Positions 15,659 to 23,420 of a DNA stretch of 64,000 nt are shown here, one piece after another. Source of the stretch: UBA11098 sp041671525. GTDB taxonomy: Bacteria; Patescibacteriota; Minisyncoccia; Moranbacterales; UBA2206. The position numbers were made by a program, and so were the translations under genes. The stretch covers positions 8,413-72,412 of the forward strand of contig JBAZBJ010000006.1 in NCBI GenBank assembly GCA_041671525.1. The letters run 5' to 3'. Under the pieces are notes generated by a model that did no database searches, had not been told where the DNA came from, and was given only the letters and a program-made list of their open reading frames with translations. The first letter of the stretch is position 1; each line of letters starts with the position of its first letter.

Positions 15659-17152
15659 ATGATTACTAAAATTCCCAAACAAGTAATCGAAGTCTTGCGG
15701 AAAATTGAAGCGTCGGGTTTTGAGGCGTACATTGTCGGTGGCTGTGTTCGGGACTTGATCATGGATCGGGTGCCGAAAGATTGGGACGTGGCGACCAACG
15801 CCAAGCCGGCGGAAGTACAGTCACTTTTTCCGGATAGTTTTTACGAAAATGAATTTGGAACGGTGGGCGTGAAAGTGGAACCGTTTATGGTCAATGGAAA
15901 CGCGGGACGGGAGCACGATGTCATTGAAGTGACGACCTATCGCATTGAATCGAAATATTCCGACAAGCGGCGGCCGGATACTGTTGAGTTTGCGAAAACT
16001 TTGGCGGAAGATTTGTCGCGTAGAGATTTCACGATGAATGCAGTGGCATTGCGCGTATCGCATATCGTAAATCGCATATCGCAAAACGATCCACGATTTG
16101 AAATCGTTGATCTATATAATGGGCAGGATGATATCAAAAATAAAGTTATTCGGACCGTTGGAAATCCAGCGGAGCGGTTCGATGAGGATGCTTTACGCAT
16201 GATGCGGGCGATCCGGTTTCACGCGGAACTTGGGTTTGCAATTGAAAAAGATACTTTTGAGGCGATCCAGAGGTGTGCGGCGGACTTGCATCACGTGGCG
16301 CTGGAACGGATCAAGGATGAGCTGACCAAAATTATCTTGTCGGATAATCCTGCCGAAGGCGTTGAGATGCTGCACCAGACCGGCATGTTGGAATATGTCA
16401 TGCCGGAATTGGAAAAAGGCGTGGGGGTAGCGCAAAATCGCCATCACGTGTACACGATCTATCAGCACAGCATTTTGGCACTGAAACATTGTCCGTCAAA
16501 AAAATTGGAAGTGCGGCTGGCCTCATTGTTGCATGACATTGCCAAGCCGCAGACGAAAAGAGGCGAGGGCGAATTTGCGACGTTCTATAATCATGACCAC
16601 GTGGGTGCGCGGGTGGCGGAGAAAATTTTGACGCGGCTCAAATTTTCCAATGAAGTTATTCAGAAAGTGAAACTCTTGGTGGATCAGCATATGTTTTACT
16701 ATAATCCGGAAGAAGTGGGCGATGCTTCGGTGCGACGCTTGATCAAAAAGGTCGGGCTGGAGAATATGAAAGATCTGATTGACGTGCGCATCGCGGATCG
16801 GCTGGGGTCGGGAGTGGCCAAAGCCAAGCCGTACAAGCTGCGGCACTTGGAATATGTCATTGATAAAGTTTCCACGGACGCGGTGTCGGTCAAGATGCTG
16901 AAACTTAATGGTAGCGATCTGATGAAAGAGCTGGAGGTGAAACCCGGACCGATCATCGGCGCGGTGTTGGATGTGCTGCTTTCAGAAGTCATCGAAGACG
17001 CGACGAAAAATAAGCACGAAGATCTTTTGGGACGTGCCAAAGAGTTATGCGTCATGGATCTGGCGAAACTGCGGGAAATGGCGAAAGAAAAGATTGAGGA
17101 GAAAAAGGAAGAGGATGATGAGGAGATCAAAAAGAAGCATTGGGTCAAATAA
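15659..17152 (+). CDS. cca: CCA tRNA nucleotidyltransferase with HD domain
   Basis: The enzyme adds or repairs the 3' CCA end of tRNAs, which is needed here because most tRNA genes lack it. The N-terminal class II polymerase motif is VGGCVRDLIM followed by KDWDVAT (metal-binding DxD). The RRDFTMNA motif comes next, then GNPAERFDEDALRMMRAIRF. A C-terminal HD domain has SLLHDIAKPQT. The 497 residues include a charged tail. Around 16045-16085 the DNA is a run of CGTATCGCATATCG-like units that adds about ten residues (VSHIVNRISQ) to a loop, apparently a repeat read in frame. The gene begins 5 nt after tRNA-Arg. Confidence 0.94.
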   Translation: MITKIPKQVIEVLRKIEASGFEAYIVGGCVRDLIMDRVPKDWDVATNAKPAEVQSLFPDSFYENEFGTVGVKVEPFMVNGNAGREHDVIEVTTYRIESKYSDKRRPDTVEFAKTLAEDLSRRDFTMNAVALRVSHIVNRISQNDPRFEIVDLYNGQDDIKNKVIRTVGNPAERFDEDALRMMRAIRFHAELGFAIEKDTFEAIQRCAADLHHVALERIKDELTKIILSDNPAEGVEMLHQTGMLEYVMPELEKGVGVAQNRHHVYTIYQHSILALKHCPSKKLEVRLASLLHDIAKPQTKRGEGEFATFYNHDHVGARVAEKILTRLKFSNEVIQKVKLLVDQHMFYYNPEEVGDASVRRLIKKVGLENMKDLIDVRIADRLGSGVAKAKPYKLRHLEYVIDKVSTDAVSVKMLKLNGSDLMKELEVKPGPIIGAVLDVLLSEVIEDATKNKHEDLLGRAKELCVMDLAKLREMAKEKIEEKKEEDDEEIKKKHWVK

Positions 17153-17234
17153 GGCTCAAAGAGAATAAATTTGGCTGTCCGTTGTAGAAACAATAAGACA
17201 CAAAATTTATTTATAAAAGGAAGGAGGTGTTGAT

Positions 17235-17705
17235 ATGAATGTCAAAAATATAGTTGTCGCTATTGTGCTTGTCGCCATTGTGGTTTTGGGCTTTGTGTAT
17301 TTTTCTGGCAAGAGCAACACACCGGCTCAAGCGCCGGCTAATACTGCCGCACCGGCGACCAATAGCACGACCCCGGTCCCAGTCGCCACCAACAAAGTGG
17401 AAATCAGCGGCAGTGGTTTCAGTCCGGCCAACATCACGGTAAAAGCGGGCGACACAGTTACTTGGACCAACAACGACAGCGCGCCGCATCTGGTGGCCTC
17501 CGGTCCGCATCCGGCTCACACCAACTATGACGGCACCACGATGAGCGCGCACTGCGCTGCGGGCGCAACCCTCTCGTTCGATGCTTGCAAACCGATTCCG
17601 ACCGGTGGAACGTATTCCTTCACTTTCACCAAGACCGGTGATTGGAAATACCACGACCATCTCAATCCGGCAGCACCGTTCTTCGGCAGCGTAAAAGTCG
17701 AATAA
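17235..17705 (+). CDS. Membrane-anchored cupredoxin-domain protein
   Basis: A 156-residue protein with an N-terminal membrane span (residues 5-24), an Ala/Pro/Thr linker and a cupredoxin domain (about 50-156: GFSPANITVKAGDTVTWTNN...). The first copper-type His is in SAPHLVAS. Where plastocyanins have the Cys-His loop, this protein reads WKYHDHLNP, so the usual Cys ligand is replaced and a different metal site is likely. Two other cysteines (AHCAAG, FDACKP) could form a disulfide. It has one of the best SD sites in the window (AAGGAGGTG) and its own terminator. A role in extracellular electron transfer or metal binding is an inference. Confidence 0.8.
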   Translation: MNVKNIVVAIVLVAIVVLGFVYFSGKSNTPAQAPANTAAPATNSTTPVPVATNKVEISGSGFSPANITVKAGDTVTWTNNDSAPHLVASGPHPAHTNYDGTTMSAHCAAGATLSFDACKPIPTGGTYSFTFTKTGDWKYHDHLNPAAPFFGSVKVE

Positions 17706-17714
17706 CCTTCAACA

Positions 17715-17752
17715 AAAAACTAGCCAATCAATTTGACGTGAGGCTAGTTTTT
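17715..17752 (+). terminator. Terminator after the cupredoxin gene
   Basis: AAAAACTAGCC and GGCTAGTTTTT are perfectly paired arms with a 16-nt loop. Confidence 0.9.
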
Positions 17753-17822
17753 GTTTGAGAGATTTGGGAAATATAAGAGGCAGAGCATAATTTTACCCTT
17801 TTAAAAGAGAATAATTTATCTG

Positions 17823-17831
17823 TGGTATAAT
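17823..17831 (+). promoter_or_regulatory. Extended -10 promoter element
   Basis: TGGTATAAT at 17823-17831. The ATG at 17842 is only 10 nt further on, so the transcript should have almost no leader. No -35 match is seen. Confidence 0.55.
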
Positions 17832-17841
17832 GGAGATAATT

Positions 17842-18456
17842 ATGGCTTCACAAATCTCCCACATTATCTACGCGCGCAAGTATTTGGAAAAACATCCCAT
17901 GCCCAATGGGGATGCAGACTTGTTTTTGTTGGGCTGCGTGTTTCCGGACATTCGGCGGATCGATGATACTATCAAGAGAAAAGACACGCATTTGTGTTTT
18001 GACTCGTTGGATTTAAATTTTGCGGGTATGGCGCCTTTCATCGCCGGTTGGAAATTTCATCTGTATTGCGATATGAAGCGGGAAGAGATTCTGAATAAGT
18101 ACGGGTTTTACGAATTGGACAATGCGGCTAATCACTGGCACTTGCCGGCCAAGATTCTTGAAGATGAATTGATCTACAATGAGTATAATAACTGGGAAAA
18201 ATTAATCAGTTTTTTTAACAATGCGCCCTATTTTGACGCCGGGATTGGTGTGACGCCAGAAACATTTTCTTTGTGGTATGCAATCCTGGCCAAATATATG
18301 GAAAAGAAACCGGATGACAGAACAATGCATGTTTGTCTTAGTAAGCAAATAAATCTAGCTGAAAAAGCCGACGAAATTGTGAAAACAATTGACAAATTAC
18401 GTAAAAATGAGAAAGTTAGAAGGCTGCTGAAAAAAGTAGCAGAAGAAATCATATAA
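17842..18456 (+). CDS. Unknown protein, possibly related to zinc-dependent phospholipase C-like proteins
   Basis: An in-frame ATG at 17830 overlaps the -10 box, so the ATG at 17842 (MASQISHIIYARKYL) is preferred, giving 204 residues. The pattern ASQISHIIYA, then DLFLLGCVFPDIRR, then KDTHLCF and AGWKFHLYCD, has His and Asp spaced as in the S1/P1 nuclease and zinc-dependent phospholipase C fold, where they bind zinc. This is a weak resemblance. No signal peptide or membrane segment is seen. It lies just upstream of tRNA-Leu(CAG). Confidence 0.6.
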   Translation: MASQISHIIYARKYLEKHPMPNGDADLFLLGCVFPDIRRIDDTIKRKDTHLCFDSLDLNFAGMAPFIAGWKFHLYCDMKREEILNKYGFYELDNAANHWHLPAKILEDELIYNEYNNWEKLISFFNNAPYFDAGIGVTPETFSLWYAILAKYMEKKPDDRTMHVCLSKQINLAEKADEIVKTIDKLRKNEKVRRLLKKVAEEII

Positions 18457-18461
18457 TTCAG

Positions 18462-18545
18462 GCCTTGGTGGTGAAATTGGTATACACGCATGCTTCAGGT
18501 GCATGTGCTCGCAAGGGTGTGGGAGTTCGAGTCTCCCCCAAGGCA
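18462..18545 (+). tRNA. tRNA-Leu (anticodon CAG)
   Basis: Acceptor GCCTTGG/CCAAGGC, anticodon stem CATGC/GCATG with loop TTCAGGT, a long variable arm TGCTCGCAAGGGTGT and discriminator A. CCA is not encoded. Confidence 0.9.
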
Positions 18546-18559
18546 CTCTCAAAAAATCT

Positions 18560-18856
18560 ATGAAAATCGAAATCAAAGGTGTCAAAGGCAATCCGGCGAA
18601 TATGCTGCGTCGAGCCGGCTATATTTTCCAGCGCCAAGATGGTCAGGAAATGAGTTTCGTGCGCCCGCTGGCACAGGCTGGGTATCCGCGCTTCCATATG
18701 TACGCGACTGTCTCCGGTTTTGATTTGCTAATCAGCATCCATTTGGATCAGAAAAAGGAAACTTATGGCGACAATACTCGTCACCATGGCGAATACGAAA
18801 ATGACGGTGCGTTAAAAACGGAAGCAGAACGGATCCAAGACGTGTTTAGTGACTAG
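18560..18856 (+). CDS. Small conserved-looking protein of unknown function
   Basis: The open frame extends back into tRNA-Leu(CAG), but the ATG at 18560, 15 nt after the tRNA, begins a 98-residue protein (MKIEIKGVKGNPANMLRRAG...). It is soluble and rich in His and Asp towards the end (SIHLDQKKETYGDNTRHHGEYENDGALKTE). That end could bind a metal, but no family is recognised. It is flanked by two tRNA-Leu genes and may be co-transcribed with them. Confidence 0.65.
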   Translation: MKIEIKGVKGNPANMLRRAGYIFQRQDGQEMSFVRPLAQAGYPRFHMYATVSGFDLLISIHLDQKKETYGDNTRHHGEYENDGALKTEAERIQDVFSD

Positions 18857-18915
18857 ACGCAGCGCGCGTCGTTATCCTTGCAAAAACAGGCAGGGCAATG
18901 TAAAATATTATCTAT

Positions 18916-18999
18916 GCCCAGGTGGCGGAATTGGTATACGCGCCAGTCTTAGGAACTGGTTCCCGCAAGGGATTAAGAGTTCGAGTCTCTTCTTGGGCA
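18916..18999 (+). tRNA. tRNA-Leu (anticodon TAG)
   Basis: Acceptor GCCCAGG/CTTGGGC, anticodon stem CCAGT/ACTGG with loop CTTAGGA, a long variable arm and discriminator A. CCA is not encoded. The RluA-family start follows after 3 nt. Confidence 0.9.
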
Positions 19000-19002
19000 C
19001 AC

Positions 19003-19956
19003 ATGAAAACTGTTTTAATCACCGACGAAAATTCAGGTAATCGAGTTGATAAATTCCTCATGGAGGAAGTTTTTTTTAATTCTGGAGAAACGCGTGGTGA
19101 GATTGTTAAAAATATTAAAGCTGGTAATATTTTGGTTGACGATAAAATCGTGAAGCCTAGTTATGTCTTGAAAGAGGGTGAAAAGATTACTGTTGAGCTG
19201 AAAGAAAAGGCACAGAAACTGGCCGCTAATCGAAAAATTAAAGTGGAAATAATCCACCAAGACAAAAACATGGTGGTGATCAACAAGCCGGCCGGTCTAT
19301 CTGTGCATCCGATCAGTTTTGAGGAAAAAGATACTTTAGTAAATTTTTTACTAGGCAAATTTCCGGAAATAGAAAACGTGAATGATGGCTCAGCCGGTTC
19401 GCAGTTTCGTCCCGGCATCGTGCATCGTTTGGATCGGGACACTTCCGGCGTCATAGTGGTGGCGCGCAATCAGAAAACTTTTGACGCCTTGAAGAAAATT
19501 TTTCAGGATCGCGAAGTGAGCAAAAAGTATGTGGCGATCGTTTTTGGAAAATTGGAAGAAAAGTCAGGCGTCATCGAAAAGCCATTGGCTCGGTCAACGG
19601 GTTATGAAAAACAAGTGATCGCGCACAAGCGGACCAAAACTAAAGTTCGTCCGGCTATCACTGAGTATGCCGTGCTGGGGGAATCTGAAAATTACTCATT
19701 AGTAGAAGTTTTGCCAAAAACTGGGCGCACGCATCAGATCAGGATTCACCTGACTTCCATCGGCCACCCGATTGTTGGGGATAAGCTGTATACAATGAAG
19801 GTGAATGACAAGGCGAAAACGGCAGCGCGGCAGCTGTTGCATGCCAAAGAACTGGAATTTAAACTCTTTCGGCGAAAGTATGCCTTTCAGGCGGAGATAC
19901 CGACTGATTTCCGGGAATTTGCGGATTCTCTTGACTTAAACGTAATAAAACGGTAA
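19003..19956 (+). CDS. RluA-family pseudouridine synthase with S4 domain
   Basis: The enzyme isomerises specific uridines in rRNA (or tRNA) to pseudouridine. The frame runs back into tRNA-Leu, but the ATG at 19003 opens a normal S4 domain (NRVDKFLMEEVF, about 10-70). The catalytic domain follows with VINKPAGLSVHP, the catalytic-Asp motif HRLDRDTSG (about 137-145) and GRTHQIRIHL. The 317 residues match RluD/YtlF-type enzymes. It starts immediately after the tRNA, so it is probably co-transcribed with it. The exact target base is unknown. Confidence 0.92.
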   Translation: MKTVLITDENSGNRVDKFLMEEVFFNSGETRGEIVKNIKAGNILVDDKIVKPSYVLKEGEKITVELKEKAQKLAANRKIKVEIIHQDKNMVVINKPAGLSVHPISFEEKDTLVNFLLGKFPEIENVNDGSAGSQFRPGIVHRLDRDTSGVIVVARNQKTFDALKKIFQDREVSKKYVAIVFGKLEEKSGVIEKPLARSTGYEKQVIAHKRTKTKVRPAITEYAVLGESENYSLVEVLPKTGRTHQIRIHLTSIGHPIVGDKLYTMKVNDKAKTAARQLLHAKELEFKLFRRKYAFQAEIPTDFREFADSLDLNVIKR

Positions 19957-20027
19957 GATAAAAAGGCTAAAATTTAATCAGATTTACTACTCCGATAGCG
20001 GGTTTTTTAGTTTAGACCAACTGCGAG

Positions 20028-20033
20028 TATAAT
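20028..20033 (+). promoter_or_regulatory. -10 box of rplS
   Basis: TATAAT at 20028-20033, 6 nt before the rplS ATG at 20040. Transcription would begin at or next to the A of the start codon, so the mRNA looks leaderless. The -35 region is poor. Confidence 0.5.
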
Positions 20034-20039
20034 AAACAT

Positions 20040-20480
20040 ATGCAAAAGAAAGTTATCGAATTTAATCAGACGCAAAGAAGCAACAAATATCCCGAACTGC
20101 AGTCCGGCGATGTAGTGAAAGTTTATCGCAAGATTAAGGAAGGCGAGAAGGAGCGGATTCAGATTTTTGAAGGTTTGATTATTGCGATCAAGGGCCGACA
20201 GAGCTCATCCCCAATGATGACGGTACGGAAAGTTTCCAACGGTGTGGGCGTGGAGCTGATTCTGCCAATCTTTTCTCCGTCGATCGACAAGATTGAATTG
20301 GTGAAAAGAGCCAAGGTGCGACGGGCGAAACTGTATTATCTGCGAGGTCTGACCGCGAAAAAGAGCCGTATGAAATACAAGGATGCGGAGGCTTATGTGC
20401 CGGAAACAGGCGTGAAGGAAGAGGCGGCCTCAGAAGTGGCTGAAACAGAAGTTGCGGCTGAAGAAATAAAAGAAGCGTAG
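20040..20480 (+). CDS. rplS: 50S ribosomal protein L19
   Basis: L19 lies at the interface of the ribosomal subunits. The first 115 residues follow the family closely (SGDVVKVYRKIKEGEKERIQ, then FEGLIIAIKG, VRKVSNGVGVE, KVRRAKLYYLRG). A further 30 residues rich in Glu and Ala (EEAASEVAETEVAAEE) form an acidic tail not found in E. coli L19. The start has a TATAAT only 6 nt upstream, which points to leaderless translation. It stands without trmD or rimM, which often accompany it. Confidence 0.95.
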   Translation: MQKKVIEFNQTQRSNKYPELQSGDVVKVYRKIKEGEKERIQIFEGLIIAIKGRQSSSPMMTVRKVSNGVGVELILPIFSPSIDKIELVKRAKVRRAKLYYLRGLTAKKSRMKYKDAEAYVPETGVKEEAASEVAETEVAAEEIKEA

Positions 20481-20497
20481 ACGATCAGCGTGTCAAT

Positions 20498-20526
20498 TTG
20501 CCAGGAATAGGTATACGCGGTACAAT
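20498..20526 (+). promoter_or_regulatory. Promoter of the second endonuclease-like gene, built on a tRNA-Leu-like sequence
   Basis: TTGCCA at 20498-20503, 17 nt, TACAAT at 20521-20526, with the ATG at 20533. The spacer GGAATAGGTATACGCG (20504-20519) differs in one base from the D-arm region of tRNA-Leu(GAG) at 21210-21225. Confidence 0.6.
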
Positions 20527-20532
20527 AGAGGG

Positions 20533-21234
20533 ATGAAGAGACGTGGTATAAAACCAAAAGGCAATAGTGAGACTAAGTGGAGTGCGAAAATGGCCTATAT
20601 CGTTGGATTGATTGCTACTGATGGAAATCTGTCGAAAGATGGACGCCACCTAAATTTCACCTCGAAGGATGTTCAGTTAATCAAGTTATTTAAAAGGTGT
20701 TTAAGTCTGAAGGTTACCATAGGGAAGAAAGCTCGTGGATACGAAAAAGAGAAAAAGTATTTTCAGCTTCAATTTGGAGACGTTTTATTCTATCGGTGGT
20801 TAGTAGGCATCGGCCTCAGCCCAAATAAATCCAGAACGCTTGGAAAGCTGAAAATCCCTGATGAATACTTCTTTGATTTTTTAAGGGGATGCTTTGATGG
20901 AGATGGTAGTATATATTCATATTGGGATCCTCGGTGGCATAGTAGTTTTATGTTTTATTTGCAATTTATTTCCGGAAGTCAAGAGTTTCTCATTTGGCTT
21001 CAAAGTTCGATTGGAAAACTTTCAGGGGTGAGGGGAAGAATTCAAGAAGCAAATAGGTCGCAGCACTTGATATTCGCAAAAAAAGATACAAGGGTTGTTT
21101 TCAATAAAATGTTTTATAAGAAGAGGTTGCCGTGTCTAGGGAGGAAGCTATTGAAGGCAAAAAAAATTTTTAAGAAAGATGATGATCACAACAAAAAAGC
21201 CCGGATGGCGGAATCGGTATACGCGATAGGTTGA
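20533..21234 (+). CDS. LAGLIDADG-type homing endonuclease-like protein ending inside tRNA-Leu
   Basis: A 233-residue protein with two LAGLIDADG-like motifs: YIVGLIATDGNL (about 17-28) and FLRGCFDGDGSI (about 117-128). Each has the acidic residue expected at the cleavage site. This is the size and layout of a standalone homing endonuclease that cuts a long DNA site. The final residues, KKARMAESVYAIG, are read from the first 33 bases of tRNA-Leu(GAG), and the TGA stop lies in the anticodon loop. With a tRNA D-arm-like sequence upstream, the gene looks like an insertion targeted to a tRNA-Leu locus. It appears leaderless. Confidence 0.8.
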   Translation: MKRRGIKPKGNSETKWSAKMAYIVGLIATDGNLSKDGRHLNFTSKDVQLIKLFKRCLSLKVTIGKKARGYEKEKKYFQLQFGDVLFYRWLVGIGLSPNKSRTLGKLKIPDEYFFDFLRGCFDGDGSIYSYWDPRWHSSFMFYLQFISGSQEFLIWLQSSIGKLSGVRGRIQEANRSQHLIFAKKDTRVVFNKMFYKKRLPCLGRKLLKAKKIFKKDDDHNKKARMAESVYAIG

Positions 21235-21284
21235 GGACCTATGCTCGCAAGGGCGTGCGGGTTCAAGTCCCGCTTCGGGCACCA
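21199..21284 (+). tRNA. tRNA-Leu (anticodon GAG)
   Basis: Acceptor GCCCGGA/TTCGGGC, anticodon stem ATAGG/CCTAT with loop TTGAGGA, a long variable arm, and an encoded CCA at 21282-21284. Its 5' third doubles as the 3' end of the endonuclease-like coding sequence. Confidence 0.9.
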
Positions 21285-21305
21285 AGTGGATTAAAAATAA
21301 TATAT

Positions 21306-21378
21306 GCGCGCTTAGCTCAATGGCTGGAGCACCTCGTTTACACCGAGGGGGTTGGGGGTTCGAGTCCCTCAGCGCGCA
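21306..21378 (+). tRNA. tRNA-Val (anticodon TAC)
   Basis: Acceptor GCGCGCT/AGCGCGC, anticodon stem CCTCG/CGAGG with loop TTTACAC, and discriminator A. CCA is not encoded. Confidence 0.9.
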
Positions 21379-21380
21379 CA

Positions 21381-21417
21381 CTTCGACTCGCTTTCATTTA
21401 GGAAAGCTCGCTCAGTG
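21381..21417. repeat. Fragment of a TGTCAT-type element with an inner palindrome
   Basis: CTTCGACT and GCTCAG, the inner parts of the TGTCAT-ended elements (compare 51178-51206 and 23745-23785), enclose a GCTTTC/GAAAGC hairpin. The outer ends are missing. It lies between tRNA-Val and tRNA-Phe. Confidence 0.5.
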
Positions 21418-21431
21418 TAAACACGGGGCAA

Positions 21432-21503
21432 GCCGGGTTAGCTCAGTGGTAGAGCAGAGGATTGAAAATCCTTGTGTCCCCAGTTCAATCCTGGGACCCG
21501 GCA
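21432..21503 (+). tRNA. tRNA-Phe (anticodon GAA)
   Basis: Acceptor GCCGGGT/ACCCGGC, D arm GCTC/GAGC, anticodon loop TTGAAAA, and discriminator A. CCA is not encoded. Confidence 0.92.
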
Positions 21504-21524
21504 CACAACTGAATAATTACGAGC

Positions 21525-21596
21525 GCGGGTATCGTATAGCGGCTATTATACGTCCTTGCCAAGGACGAGATACGGGTCCGACTCCCGTTACCCGCT
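21525..21596 (+). tRNA. tRNA-Gly (anticodon GCC)
   Basis: Acceptor GCGGGTA/TACCCGC, anticodon stem CGTCC/GGACG with loop TTGCCAA, and discriminator T, as usual for bacterial tRNA-Gly. Confidence 0.9.
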
Positions 21597-21607
21597 CAAA
21601 AACTGCT

Positions 21608-21631
21608 AAAAATCCCCTTAAAGGGATTTTT
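21608..21631 (+). terminator. Terminator of the Leu-Val-Phe-Gly tRNA cluster
   Basis: AAAAATCCC and GGGATTTTT arms with a short CTTAAA loop, placed 11 nt after tRNA-Gly. It marks the end of a probable single tRNA transcript. Confidence 0.85.
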
Positions 21632-21714
21632 TAGTTTTAGGGCTTATTTAAGCTAAAAACAAATAGTCGATGAAATTACAATGGCTTATTTAAGCCAAAT
21701 TTTCATAGTTGCCT

Positions 21715-21743
21715 TTGACAGGTTACCCAGATTTTGCTATACT
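21715..21743 (+). promoter_or_regulatory. Promoter of the 3D-domain protein gene
   Basis: TTGACA at 21715-21720, 17 nt, TATACT at 21738-21743. A leader of about 60 nt follows. It contains TTGGAG and CTCCA arms around 21755-21782, which may form a hairpin. Confidence 0.8.
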
Positions 21744-21810
21744 AGTTGGTCATGTTGGAGAACCGCCTAGAAATGGCTCCAGCAGGCAAATTAACAATTA
21801 AGGATAATTC

Positions 21811-22365
21811 ATGCGTATCATTAGATCTCTGGTGATCCTGCGAGTGCTTTTGGCTCTAATCTTGACCCCAATTGCCTTGGCAGCGGAAACGGATACTAAT
21901 GAAACAAATATAAATTCAAAAATAAACACCCCGATCTTTGCCTTTGACAAATCAATGTCACTCCTGAGTACTTATGAAATTGCTGTGGAACCGCAAAAGC
22001 CGGTTGCAATGTCCAAACGGGACATGACGCTGGCCAGATGGAAGGCTAAACAATCTCACTTGTGGGAAAATTTGCCGAAAGGCCAATTCACCATCAATGC
22101 TTCGGCCTATACGGCCGCGGCGGATGAGTGTGGAAAGTCTGATGGAATCACCGCGAGTGGCGTCAAAGTTCAAGAAAAAAGAACCTTGGCCTGTCCGCCG
22201 CAGTTTCCATTCGGAACGCAAATCAAGATTGACGGCTATGGAACCTATGTTTGCGAAGATCGTGGGGGTGCGATCAAGGGCAACCATGTGGACATCTATG
22301 TGGAAACCAAGAATGAAGCTTTTGCTTTCGGACGCAGAAATCTGATGGCGGAAGTGATTCTCTAA
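21811..22365 (+). CDS. Secreted 3D-domain protein (probable peptidoglycan-acting)
   Basis: The N-terminus is a signal peptide or anchor (LVILRVLLALILTPIALAAE, about 6-25). A linker of about 65 residues precedes the C-terminal domain (about 93-184): FTINASAYTAAADECGKSDGI, then PFGTQIKIDGYGTYVCEDRGGAIKGNHVDIY. It holds the three spaced Asp residues of the 3D domain, the double-psi barrel found in MltA-type lytic transglycosylases and YocH/YuiC. Two or three cysteines may form disulfides outside the cell. The expected role is cell-wall glycan cleavage or remodelling. It is a single-gene unit with its own promoter and terminator. Confidence 0.85.
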   Translation: MRIIRSLVILRVLLALILTPIALAAETDTNETNINSKINTPIFAFDKSMSLLSTYEIAVEPQKPVAMSKRDMTLARWKAKQSHLWENLPKGQFTINASAYTAAADECGKSDGITASGVKVQEKRTLACPPQFPFGTQIKIDGYGTYVCEDRGGAIKGNHVDIYVETKNEAFAFGRRNLMAEVIL

Positions 22366-22386
22366 ACAAAAGATAGTTTGAATAGC

Positions 22387-22418
22387 AAAAACGCTCTGGC
22401 TTCGGTTGGAGTGTTTTT
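22387..22418 (+). terminator. Terminator after the 3D-domain gene
   Basis: AAAAACGCTC and GAGTGTTTTT (one G-T pair) with a TGGCTTCGGTTG loop. Confidence 0.85.
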
Positions 22419-22465
22419 GTTTTATTGACCAAAGAGGGCGTTTTTGTTAAGCTAAAGCTTGTAAT

Positions 22466-22536
22466 GGTCCGATGGCCGAGCGGTTAGGCAAGGGTCTGCA
22501 AAACCCTTTACAGCAGTTCAAGTCTGCTTCGGACCT
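22466..22536 (+). tRNA. tRNA-Cys (anticodon GCA)
   Basis: Acceptor GGTCCGA/TCGGACC, anticodon stem AGGGT/ACCCT with loop CTGCAAA, and discriminator T, the cysteine identity base. Confidence 0.92.
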
Positions 22537-22553
22537 CAAGAATGCAATATTTT

Positions 22554-22637
22554 GGGAGAGTGGCGAAACTGGTATACGCACAACACTTAAAATGTTGCAC
22601 CGTTTACGGTATGCGGGTTCGAGTCCCGCCTCTCCCA
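22554..22637 (+). tRNA. tRNA-Leu (anticodon TAA)
   Basis: Acceptor GGGAGAG/CTCTCCC, anticodon stem CAACA/TGTTG with loop CTTAAAA, a variable arm CACCGTTTACGGTAT and discriminator A. It is the fourth leucine isoacceptor in the window. Confidence 0.92.
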
Positions 22638-22642
22638 CACAA

Positions 22643-22666
22643 AAAAATCCCCTTGTGGGGATTTTT
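22643..22666. terminator. Bidirectional terminator
   Basis: AAAAATCCCC and GGGGATTTTT with a TTGT loop. It serves the Cys-Leu tRNA pair on the plus strand and overlaps the stop codon of the minus-strand UDG gene. Confidence 0.9.
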
Positions 22667-23246
22667 ACTTTTTTATTTTTTGCAAAATTTTTGGAATTTT
22701 CGCGAAATCCTCGAGCAGGGTTTTACGCATTGAGCCGTTGTAGAGCGCGGCGGCGGGGTGGTATAAGGTGTAAAAGTTTTGTTGACCGATTTTGGGAATA
22801 GTTTTGATCACCAAGGTGCCATGCATCTGCGAAATTTTTTGGTCGGGGAGAAAACGTTCCATGCTGTGACGGCCGAGAGTCACAATTAATTTTGGTTGAA
22901 TAATCTTTATTTGCTCAAGCAGCCATGGCCAGCAGGCGGCGACTTCTTCCGGCAAAGGATCGCGGTTTTCCGGCGGACGGCATTTGCACACGTTGGCAAT
23001 GTAAACGTCTTCACGTTGCAATTTTATGGATGCGAGCATTTCGTTGAGAAACTTGCCAGCCGCACCCACAAAAGGATGGCCGGTTTCATCTTCTTTCTTG
23101 CCAGGGGCTTCACCGATGAACATGATTTTAGCGTCGGCAGAGCCTTCGCCGGGAACCACGCGGATGCAGCCAGCGCGAAGAGCGCATTTGGAGCAGGCGG
23201 ACATGTGTTTATTTAATTTAACGAGTTGCTCTTGCTTAGATTTCAT
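22665..23246 (-). CDS. Family-4 uracil-DNA glycosylase
   Basis: The enzyme removes uracil from DNA produced by cytosine deamination. It is the iron-sulfur type, with Cys18 and Cys21 (ACSKC), Cys89 in the motif KCRPPENRDPLP and Cys105 positioned to bind a 4Fe-4S cluster. Active-site motif GEAPGKKEDETGHPFVG is at about 45-61, and the second motif appears as YHPAAALYN near residue 165. The 193 residues match the family size. A large REP-containing inverted repeat begins about 30 bp upstream of the start, so its promoter may lie within that repeat. It neighbours Nfo, another base-excision-repair enzyme. Confidence 0.93.
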   Translation of the reverse strand: MKSKQEQLVKLNKHMSACSKCALRAGCIRVVPGEGSADAKIMFIGEAPGKKEDETGHPFVGAAGKFLNEMLASIKLQREDVYIANVCKCRPPENRDPLPEEVAACWPWLLEQIKIIQPKLIVTLGRHSMERFLPDQKISQMHGTLVIKTIPKIGQQNFYTLYHPAAALYNGSMRKTLLEDFAKIPKILQKIKK

Positions 23247-23272
23247 AGTTTATTGTTATTGTAAGGGATTTG

Positions 23273-23420
23273 GCGGGATTCAAAAAGCTTGGCTTTGAGG
23301 AGGAGTCCGCCGCGGACGACGGGGAAAAGCCGAGCTTTAAGTGAATGGCCGCGGGTCTCTGGGTTTCCTAAAGCTAAGCTTTTCGCTAATTCGACGGCTC
23401 CTCTTTAAAGCTTAGCTTTA
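23273..23420. repeat. Composite REP element A (left arm of a long inverted repeat)
   Basis: Several CTAAAGC-type palindromes plus a GTCCGCCGCGGAC palindrome. Bases 23280-23348 are the exact reverse complement of 24933-25001, and the rest matches element B (24854-25009) imperfectly. The two arms bracket the phosphoesterase and nfo genes. The element supplies the stop codon of the phosphoesterase gene. Confidence 0.85.
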
